Of a stretch of DNA of 5,986 bases, positions 1-5,709 are shown piece after piece (the stretch's first letter is position 1; every line of letters begins with the position of its first letter). The stretch is from Desulfobacteraceae bacterium (GTDB taxonomy: Bacteria > Desulfobacterota > Desulfobacteria > Desulfobacterales > SURF-7): the NCBI GenBank assembly GCA_030619585.1, contig JAUXBD010000108.1, positions 1 to 5,986 on the forward strand, given 5' to 3'. The translations under genes and the position numbers were made by a program. The notes under the pieces were generated by a model that worked only from the letters and a program-made list of their open reading frames with translations, was not told where the DNA came from and did not search any database.

Positions 1-1806
1 AACACAAGCAGCAACTACTACTGTAGAAGATACGGCAACACAGGCACTCTTCTTAGCATAATTGATCGCACAACGACTGCAATGGGGGCAAGGCTTTTAA
101 AAACATGGTTAAGGTACCCTCTGGTTGATCTGGAAAAGATTCAAGCAAGGCTAAATGCAGTCGAAGAGATAAAAGACCTTAAGCAGGTTCGCAGAAACAC
201 CCGCAAGAACCTCAAATCGGTCCAGGACCTTGAACGGCTCTCTTCAAGAATGGCAATGGGCAGGTCAAATGCAAGGGATCTTGTAGCCCTTAAAAACTCT
301 CTTAACATAATACCGGACATTCTTTTAGAACTTGATCCCCTTAAATCCGATCTTTTGAAACTTAAGGCACATACAGATCCTGACGAGCTGGAAAATCTCC
401 GTAAAATAGCAGATCTAATCGAGGCCTCCATAAGGGAAGATGCACCGCCCACTATAAATGAGGGCGGTATAATCAAAGAGGGTTACAGCCATGAACTTGA
501 TGATCTCATAAAAATCAGCCAGGACGGCAAAAGCTGGCTCTTGGACCTTGAGTCAAAGGAGAAGGAAAAAACAGGAATATCCACGCTAAAAGTAAGGTAC
601 AACAAGGTGTTTGGATACTACATTGAGATATCAAAAGGTCGTTCCGGCCAGGTCCCTGAACACTATATAAGAAAACAGACACTTGTAAACGCAGAACGGT
701 ATATCACAGATGAGCTTAAGACCTTTGAAACAAAGGTTTTAAACGCTCATGAACAAAGGGCTGCACTTGAGTATGATATATTCAACCGTGTAAGGATGGA
801 GGTGGTAAAAAACAGCACCACCATTCTTCTCCTTGCAAGGTTTATCGCCCTTCTGGACTGCATATTCAACCTTGCTGAAATAGCAGACCAAAACGATTAT
901 TCAAAACCTGAAATCACAACTAACGGGGTCATATATATTGAAGAGGGCCGTCACCCTGTAGTGGAGAAGCTGATCACAGGAGAACGCTATGTTCCAAACA
1001 CCATCAATATGGACAACAACGAAAACCAGATACTTATAATTACAGGCCCCAACATGGCAGGCAAATCCACTGTTCTGCGTCAGGCCGCGCTTTCTGTACT
1101 GATGGCACAGATGGGCTCTTTTGTTCCCGCAGAAAAAGCAAGCATATCTGTTACAGACAGGATATTTACCAGGGTTGGAGCCCTGGACAATCTCTCTTCC
1201 GGGCAGAGCACCTTCATGGTGGAGATGGAAGAGGCTGCAAACATATTAAACAATGCAACCCCGGACAGCCTTATCATTATTGACGAAATAGGACGGGGGA
1301 CAAGCACATTTGACGGGTTGAGCATTGCCTGGGCCGTTGCCGAATACCTCCACGATTTAAAGGACCAAGGAGTTAAAACACTTTTTGCCACCCATTACCA
1401 TGAGCTTACACAGCTTGCAGATTCAAAATCAAGGGTGCAGAATTTTAACATTGCAGTAAAGGAGTGGAACGAAGAGATAATTTTCCTAAGAAAACTTGTT
1501 GAAGGCGGCACAAACAGGAGTTACGGAATTCAGGTGGCAAGACTTGCAGGTCTTCCTGAAAAAGCTGTAAAAAGAGCAAAAAAAGTTCTTTCATCCATTG
1601 AGAACGGCGAACATAACTTAGGAAACATATCAATACAAAATGATAAAAAAGAAACAACTATAAAAAAGCAAAAACAACTCAGCCTGTTTAGAAGGCCGGA
1701 GGAGATATTAATAGACAAACTTCAGAAACTGAATATCTCGACGATGACGCCCATGGAGGCAATAAACTGTCTTGACGAACTTAAGGAAAAAGCTTTAAAG
1801 GTTTAG
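1..1806 (+). CDS. mutS: DNA mismatch repair protein MutS (5'-truncated by window edge)
   Basis: MutS recognises mismatches and small loops as a dimer and, powered by ATP, recruits MutL to start post-replicative repair in the cytoplasm. The frame is open from base 1, so the ATG at 82 (in TAMGARLLKTW) is an internal methionine. The visible 601 codons cover core/lever and clamp domains III and IV and the whole ATPase domain V; mismatch-binding and connector domains I and II lie off the left edge. Numbering from base 1: VFGYYIEISK (203-212) at the lever/clamp, Walker A GPNMAGKST (349-357), the signature block starting SSGQSTFMVEMEEA (from about 399), Walker B IIIDE with DEIGRGTST (428-436), and the FATHYHEL switch with His465. 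QLSLF at 559-563 is a beta-clamp-binding pentapeptide. The C-terminus (TPMEAINCLDELKEK) is normal. Nothing suggests a pseudogene, though the first dozen codons match the family poorly (see findings). Confidence 0.97.
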   Translation, partial: NTSSNYYCRRYGNTGTLLSIIDRTTTAMGARLLKTWLRYPLVDLEKIQARLNAVEEIKDLKQVRRNTRKNLKSVQDLERLSSRMAMGRSNARDLVALKNSLNIIPDILLELDPLKSDLLKLKAHTDPDELENLRKIADLIEASIREDAPPTINEGGIIKEGYSHELDDLIKISQDGKSWLLDLESKEKEKTGISTLKVRYNKVFGYYIEISKGRSGQVPEHYIRKQTLVNAERYITDELKTFETKVLNAHEQRAALEYDIFNRVRMEVVKNSTTILLLARFIALLDCIFNLAEIADQNDYSKPEITTNGVIYIEEGRHPVVEKLITGERYVPNTINMDNNENQILIITGPNMAGKSTVLRQAALSVLMAQMGSFVPAEKASISVTDRIFTRVGALDNLSSGQSTFMVEMEEAANILNNATPDSLIIIDEIGRGTSTFDGLSIAWAVAEYLHDLKDQGVKTLFATHYHELTQLADSKSRVQNFNIAVKEWNEEIIFLRKLVEGGTNRSYGIQVARLAGLPEKAVKRAKKVLSSIENGEHNLGNISIQNDKKETTIKKQKQLSLFRRPEEILIDKLQKLNISTMTPMEAINCLDELKEKALKV

Positions 1807-1857
1807 TTGGACTGGTTAGATCGGTTGGGTTGGTTAGATTGGTTGAATTAGTTAGGA
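1804..1857 (+). repeat. Left array: six degenerate 9-bp tandem repeats, consensus TGGTTRGAT
   Basis: Six consecutive 9-bp units in strict register: TAGTTGGAC (1804), TGGTTAGAT (1813), CGGTTGGGT (1822), TGGTTAGAT (1831), TGGTTGAAT (1840) and TAGTTAGGA (1849). The TAG of the first unit is the mutS stop codon. A further unit of the same type, TGGTTCCAT, follows at 1865-1873 after a 7-bp phase break. The function is unknown. The sequence is not coding beyond a short readthrough frame. Confidence 0.8.
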
Positions 1858-1862
1858 TAAGG

Positions 1863-1896
1863 ATTGGTTCCATCTTTATTAACCAATGGAACCAAT
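1863..1896. repeat. Perfect 11-bp inverted repeat with 12-nt loop (hairpin)
   Basis: ATTGGTTCCAT at 1863-1873 is exactly complementary to ATGGAACCAAT at 1886-1896, with loop 1874-1885. The arms belong to the left and right 9-bp repeat families, so this is where the two opposed arrays meet. The stem is followed on neither strand by a T tract, so a standard intrinsic terminator is not supported. It could still end or slow transcription after mutS, stabilise an mRNA end, or be structural DNA. Confidence 0.75.
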
Positions 1897-1925
1897 TAAA
1901 CAAATGCAACAAATTAAACAAAAAG
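1881..1925 (-). repeat. Right array: five degenerate 9-bp repeats, inverse of the left array
   Basis: In + orientation the 9-bp units are AACCAATGG (1881), AACCAATTA (1890), AACAAATGC (1899), AACAAATTA (1908) and AACAAAAAG (1917). Every unit starts AAC, and units 1-2 and 3-4 pair as an 18-bp higher-order period. The reverse complement has the TTGGTT/TTTGTT character of the left array, so the array is assigned to the minus strand. It ends 4 bp before the first amidase start codon and occupies the region where a ribosome-binding site would be expected. Confidence 0.75.
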
Positions 1926-1929
1926 CTCT

Positions 1930-3612
1930 ATGTTTAGAATAAAATTTATTATACCCTGTTTAATAACTCTATCTATTTTTTCGATGCTTCTACCCAAAGG
2001 ATCTGAAGCAGCGATAACACCAAAGGAGAAATTTTTTAAGGCGGAAGCTGCTTATCACAGTCTCCTTGGTTCTCCAAAAAAAATCAAACAAAGAGACAAC
2101 TGGCTGTCATGTATTAAAAAATTCCAGAAAGTTTATAAACATGATCCCCAGGGACCATGGGCTGCTGCCGGTATGTACAAGGTCGGCAAACTCTATTATG
2201 AGCTTTATAAATATTCAAACAAACCAGCTGATAAAAAAGATGCCCTTGACAGTTTTGAAAGAATTATAACAAGATACCCAAAAAGCCGTTACAGGAATAA
2301 AGCGAAAAAACAGATAAAATTAATTGCGGACAGAACGAAAAAGAAAAAACCTCCGTTAAAAAAACGAAAGTTCCCCGATAAAAAAAAATCAAAACAAAAA
2401 GAAAGAAAGCCCGGCAAGAGTCAAACGCCACCTCTTAAAAACGGCCTTGCCAGGGTAAAATACCTTCGTGACTCTTCCTACCCGGGTTTTACAAGGATCG
2501 TCATTGAGATAGACAAAGATGTCCGATACAGTTACAGCTTCCTGAAAAAGGACCCCGCCCTTAAAAAGCCCATGCGCATGTACCTTGATATCGAAAGCAG
2601 CAAGCTTTCCCAAAGACTGAAAAAGAAACTACCTGTAAAGGAAAATCGCTTAAAAATACCTATCAACAACAACCTTGACGTTCGAATAAGTCAGAACAAA
2701 CCTGATGTGGTAAGGGTTGTTATGTACAACTATTCCTATCAGGGCCGCGAATACACATCGAACAATTACGATATTAAAACCCATTACAACCCTTTCAGAA
2801 TTGTCGTAGATGTTGATGGCAAGACTGTAAAAGCTGAAAAATCAGCAGTAGCGCAAAAACAAAAAAGGGAGTATTCGAAAAAATACACTTCTTTGAAGAA
2901 AGACAAAAAAATTACACCAAACGCTATAAGAAAACAGCTTGCCCTGGGCGTTAAACGTATAATAATAGATCCCGGGCACGGTGGCCGTGATTATGGAGCT
3001 CCCGGTTACTACAAGGGAGTTCATGAAAAGGATATCGTGCTTAAAATTGCCAAAAAGCTCGCAGCTAAAATACGTAAAGAGCTCAATTACGAAGTTATCT
3101 TAACCAGAGAAGACGATCGTTTCCTCACACTGGAGGAGCGCACCAGGTTCGCAAACAACCGTGATGCTGATCTTTTTATATCCCTTCATGCAAATTCCAG
3201 CAGGAATAAAAAAGCATATGGCTTAGAGACCTATTTTCTGAACCTTGCCACTGATGATGACGCTATCATGGTTGCTGCCAGGGAAAATGCCACATCAAAA
3301 AAGAATATCAGCGATCTTCAGGACATTCTGACAGACATAATGCAGAATTCAAAGATCCATGAATCAAAACAGCTTGCCCGAAACATTCAAAACTCCATGT
3401 GTGGCAGCATGAAAAAAAAATATGACAAGATCAAGAATAAAGGGGTAAAACAGGCCCCGTTTTATGTACTTATAGGAGCAAATATGCCCTCTGTACTGAT
3501 AGAGTCGGCTTTTATAAGCAATCCTAGGGAGTGTAAAAGGCTGACAAACTCAAATTATCAGGATAGATTGTGCAGCTCTATTGTAGACGGGATAAAAAAG
3601 TATATTAGATAG
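1930..3612 (+). CDS. Secreted N-acetylmuramoyl-L-alanine amidase, TPR-like + AMIN + Amidase_3 (AmiC-like)
   Basis: This is a zinc amidase that cleaves the bond between N-acetylmuramic acid and L-alanine in periplasmic peptidoglycan, a step used to split septal wall. The 560-residue product has a Sec signal peptide (1 to about 27, hydrophobic core then GSEA), a TPR-like helical module (about 32-135), a Lys-rich linker (136-170), an AMIN domain (about 172-298), a second basic linker (299-340) and Amidase_3 (about 341-558). Expected zinc ligands are all present: His350 in DPGHGG, Glu366 in VHEKD and His420 in SLHAN. The catalytic glutamate is Glu525 in VLIESAFISN. ATG 1930 is the first start after in-frame stops and precedes a complete signal peptide, but it lacks a recognisable Shine-Dalgarno. 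A paralogue follows 17 bp downstream. The N-terminal helical module makes the protein longer than E. coli AmiC. The family call is secure; the exact cellular role is inferred. Confidence 0.94.
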   Translation: MFRIKFIIPCLITLSIFSMLLPKGSEAAITPKEKFFKAEAAYHSLLGSPKKIKQRDNWLSCIKKFQKVYKHDPQGPWAAAGMYKVGKLYYELYKYSNKPADKKDALDSFERIITRYPKSRYRNKAKKQIKLIADRTKKKKPPLKKRKFPDKKKSKQKERKPGKSQTPPLKNGLARVKYLRDSSYPGFTRIVIEIDKDVRYSYSFLKKDPALKKPMRMYLDIESSKLSQRLKKKLPVKENRLKIPINNNLDVRISQNKPDVVRVVMYNYSYQGREYTSNNYDIKTHYNPFRIVVDVDGKTVKAEKSAVAQKQKREYSKKYTSLKKDKKITPNAIRKQLALGVKRIIIDPGHGGRDYGAPGYYKGVHEKDIVLKIAKKLAAKIRKELNYEVILTREDDRFLTLEERTRFANNRDADLFISLHANSSRNKKAYGLETYFLNLATDDDAIMVAARENATSKKNISDLQDILTDIMQNSKIHESKQLARNIQNSMCGSMKKKYDKIKNKGVKQAPFYVLIGANMPSVLIESAFISNPRECKRLTNSNYQDRLCSSIVDGIKKYIR

Positions 3613-3617
3613 ATGGA

Positions 3618-3622
3618 TGGGA
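3618..3622 (+). promoter_or_regulatory. Probable ribosome-binding site for the GTG start at 3630
   Basis: TGGGA lies 7 nt before GTG 3630, inside the 17-nt gap after the upstream stop. An in-frame stop at 3606-3608 and the absence of an upstream ATG make this GTG the best start; it yields a complete signal peptide. The match is moderate. Confidence 0.5.
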
Positions 3623-3629
3623 ATATAAC

Positions 3630-4826
3630 GTGTCTTTGATCTTCTTGCGAAAAATCCGGCAGGCCGCCCTGCCCTTTTTGCTCATCTGCTTGTCTGTTGC
3701 AGCACTATCTGAATGTGTGTTTGCTTCAAATACGGCAAAAGAGAAATATTTCAAAGCGGATGCTGCTTATAAAAAGCTTAAAGACAATTATAAAATAAAA
3801 AAATATAGGCACAACTGGTTAGCATGCATTAAGAAATACGATGCGGTTTACAAGTATGACACGTCGGGCCCATGGGCTGCGGCAGGCCTTTACAAATCAG
3901 GACTGCTTTACTCTGAGTTATACAAATTTTCAAATAAAACCGGTGACCTGAAAAAAGCCTCAATAATATTTCATGAAGTCATTAATTATTACCCCAAAAG
4001 TGAGTATAGAAAAAAAGCTATAATAAAACTTGATAAGATTGAACAGAAATTACCAAAGAAACAAACATCAACAACTGCGTCTTCAGGAAAAAAACTAAGC
4101 ATTCCAGGTTTAAAATGTATTGTTATAGATCCCGGTCATGGGGGCAAGGACAACGGAGCGCCTGGCTATAACAATAGGGTCAATGAGAAAACCATCACAC
4201 TTGATATGGCATTAAAGCTTGCAAAACATTTTCGCAATAACATTCAATGCAAAGTAATATTAACAAGAGAAGATGACAACTTCCTCACTCTTGAAGAGCG
4301 CACCCGAATTGCCAATAAAAACAATGCTGATCTATTTATCTCCATACATGCAAATGCTTCAAAAAACAGGTCTGCCCACGGCACTGAAACCTATATTTTA
4401 AGCCATGCCACTGACAAAGAAGCTGCCAGGGTTGCGGCAAGGGAGAACAACACCACTGTTGAACAGGTTAGTGATCTGCAACTCATATTAAGCTCTCTTA
4501 TTCAGAATTCAAAAATCAATGAGTCAACTAAACTGGCAAGCTATGTTGAAGAATCTGTTTTCAAAAAGATGAAAAAGGATTATAAGAACATTAAAAGCAA
4601 GGGCGTAAAACAGGCCCCTTTTCATGTCCTGATAGGTGCCCATATGCCTTCAATCCTGATCGAGCTCGGGTTTATCAGCAATTCAATGGAATGTAAAAGA
4701 TTGATCGATCCGAAATATCAGGACAAACTATGCATGGCCATATTCAGCGGAATTACAAAATATGTAAACGGGGTTAACCCCGCCTCCTATACAAAGAAAA
4801 AACCTAAAAATGCTACCGAGGGTTAA
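3630..4826 (+). CDS. Secreted N-acetylmuramoyl-L-alanine amidase, TPR-like + Amidase_3, no AMIN (AmiA-like)
   Basis: This tandem paralogue of the preceding gene encodes 398 residues. A Sec signal peptide (1 to about 32, ending VFA before SN) leads into a TPR-like module (about 35-135) that is closely similar to the upstream one, sharing GPWAAAG, ELYK, SNK and YPKS. A short Ser/Thr/Lys linker (about 140-155) follows where the paralogue has its AMIN domain. Amidase_3 spans about 160-375 with zinc ligands His170 (DPGHGG), Glu186 (VNEKT) and His240 (SIHAN), and catalytic Glu345 (ILIELGF), so an active enzyme is expected. The C-terminus carries about 18 extra residues (NGVNPASYTKKKPKNATEG) absent from the paralogue. 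The start is GTG. Lack of AMIN suggests a different periplasmic distribution from its neighbour. Cys29 is preceded by Ser-Glu rather than a lipobox, so I do not call it a lipoprotein. Confidence 0.93.
   Translation: MSLIFLRKIRQAALPFLLICLSVAALSECVFASNTAKEKYFKADAAYKKLKDNYKIKKYRHNWLACIKKYDAVYKYDTSGPWAAAGLYKSGLLYSELYKFSNKTGDLKKASIIFHEVINYYPKSEYRKKAIIKLDKIEQKLPKKQTSTTASSGKKLSIPGLKCIVIDPGHGGKDNGAPGYNNRVNEKTITLDMALKLAKHFRNNIQCKVILTREDDNFLTLEERTRIANKNNADLFISIHANASKNRSAHGTETYILSHATDKEAARVAARENNTTVEQVSDLQLILSSLIQNSKINESTKLASYVEESVFKKMKKDYKNIKSKGVKQAPFHVLIGAHMPSILIELGFISNSMECKRLIDPKYQDKLCMAIFSGITKYVNGVNPASYTKKKPKNATEG
4769..4782. repeat. Perfect 14-bp GC-rich palindrome inside the amidase 3' end
   Basis: CGGGGTTAACCCCG is fully self-complementary. 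As RNA it can form a 5-bp GC stem with a TTAA loop. It falls in the codons for the extra C-terminal tail of the second amidase, 27 bp before the alternative ATG 4810 of the next gene. No T tract follows. It could affect translation initiation downstream, or be chance. Confidence 0.5.
4818..4822 (+). promoter_or_regulatory. Ribosome-binding site favouring the ATG at 4834
   Basis: GAGGG ends 11 nt before ATG 4834. The alternative upstream ATG at 4810 has only A-rich sequence in front and no purine core of this quality. This supports starting the NTF2-like protein at 4834, just past the amidase stop at 4824-4826. The spacing is slightly long. Confidence 0.5.
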
Positions 4827-4833
4827 AGAAATC

Positions 4834-5709
4834 ATGGAAAATAAACCACTGCGTGAAGATGTACTAAATCATATAGAAGGGTCTCCTGCAGCTGTTTCGG
4901 TGCATGACAAACAAGCCTGGATCTCTCTTTTTGCAAAAGAAAACATTGTTGAAGATCCTGTTGGCTCAACACCCCACTGTAGTGATATGAGCGACAGGAA
5001 AACAGGAGAAGACAATACCACACCATTGGAAAGATTTTATGAAGCATTTATAGCAGCAAGTGATATAAAATTTCATGTAAAACAAGATATTGTGTCGGGC
5101 TACACAGCTATAAGGGATTTAGCGATAGAAATTGAAATGGCAACAGGCCTTACCGTACATGTCCCCATGCACGCTGTATATGAACTGACAGATGAAGAAG
5201 GAAAATTAAAAATATGCCATCTGTGGGCACACTGGGAGCTATCTGCCATGGTAATGCAGGTTATCAGCAATGGGTTTTCAGGAATTTATGCCATGACTAA
5301 ACTTGGTGGCAGGGTGATGAAGTTTCAGGGGATAAAAGGAACTTTAGGCTTTGCAAAAGGTTTTTTAGGGATTTATCAAAAAGGCAAAAACCATGTGCGA
5401 AACTTTGTAAAAGCCACTAATGAAAAGGACCAAAAACAGCTGTCAAATCTTTTCTGTATAAACAACACAGGAGTTGAGATTCCTGCACTAGGATCAACAT
5501 TTTCTCCTGAATCCTTTATAGACGATGTGGGCTTAAGGCTATCAGTTTCAAAGGAGCTATCCGCCGGCTATACAACTACCGTCAGTTTTGAAGCGGATTA
5601 CAAGGATTGCAGATATAAAGGATTTGGAAGGTTCTTTTTTGATTTAAAAACAAAGAAAATAAAAAAAGCACAATTGTTCTGGGATGAAGGGACAGTAAAT
5701 GGACGCTGA
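4834..5709 (+). CDS. Double NTF2/SnoaL-like protein, ketosteroid isomerase-like
   Basis: The product is 291 residues from ATG 4834 (299 from ATG 4810). It has no signal peptide, so it is probably cytoplasmic. The first half (about 10-145) resembles delta-5-3-ketosteroid isomerase. SLFAKENIVEDPVGSTP matches the isomerase pattern ALFADDATVEDPVGSEP, placing Asp41 at the catalytic base position (Asp38 of Comamonas KSI), and the VPMH strand corresponds to its APID strand. In an ungapped alignment the Tyr14 position is Ser17 and the Asp99 position is His113, so the oxyanion hole differs and steroid isomerisation is not assured. A Gly-rich hydrophobic stretch (about 148-185) joins a second NTF2-like domain (about 190-291), recognisable by FVKATNEKD, VEIPALGS and the final beta strands. 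It sits 7 bp after the amidase and overlaps the 5-alpha-reductase-like gene by 11 bp, suggesting a shared substrate with that gene. Other SnoaL-type roles are possible. Confidence 0.8.
   Translation: MENKPLREDVLNHIEGSPAAVSVHDKQAWISLFAKENIVEDPVGSTPHCSDMSDRKTGEDNTTPLERFYEAFIAASDIKFHVKQDIVSGYTAIRDLAIEIEMATGLTVHVPMHAVYELTDEEGKLKICHLWAHWELSAMVMQVISNGFSGIYAMTKLGGRVMKFQGIKGTLGFAKGFLGIYQKGKNHVRNFVKATNEKDQKQLSNLFCINNTGVEIPALGSTFSPESFIDDVGLRLSVSKELSAGYTTTVSFEADYKDCRYKGFGRFFFDLKTKKIKKAQLFWDEGTVNGR
5687..5691 (+). promoter_or_regulatory. Ribosome-binding site for the 5-alpha-reductase-like gene
   Basis: AAGGG lies 7 nt before ATG 5699, inside the final codons of the upstream gene. Good spacing fixes this start and supports translational coupling across the 11-bp overlap. 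Confidence 0.65.

Noticed and set aside
82..84. ATG at 82 as the true mutS start
   Set aside because: The frame continues open to base 1 with MutS-like residues (GTLLSIIDRTTTAMG), so this Met is internal.
1080..1391. Minus-strand open frame opposite the MutS ATPase domain, and similar ones at 141-476, 1445-1657, 1530-1718, 2389-2613, 2842-3024 and 4832-5047
   Set aside because: All lie opposite strongly supported + strand genes, show no recognisable protein family, and are explained by the codon pattern of the sense gene.
1853..1863. DnaA box (TTATCC on the minus strand)
   Set aside because: TTATCCTAA departs from TTATNCACA at key positions, is single, and lies inside the repeat array.
1863..1896. 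Intrinsic terminator for mutS
   Set aside because: The 11-bp stem is good but is followed by AAC-rich repeats on the + strand and by no T run on either strand; reported as an inverted repeat instead.
1804..1925. CRISPR array
   Set aside because: The 9-bp units are directly adjacent, degenerate and without spacers, and no cas genes are present.
1807..1929. Sigma-70 promoter for the amidase operon
   Set aside because: TTGAAT- and TTGGTT-like hexamers exist, but no TATAAT-like partner lies at suitable spacing and the hexamers are part of the repeat.
2066..2269. Second + strand frame inside the first amidase
   Set aside because: It lies entirely within the TPR-like module, whose real frame is confirmed by close similarity to the downstream paralogue.
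3690..3735. Lipoprotein signal in the second amidase (Cys29)
   Set aside because: The residue before Cys is Glu and the preceding LSE is not a lipobox, while a standard signal-peptidase I site (VFA before SN) follows.
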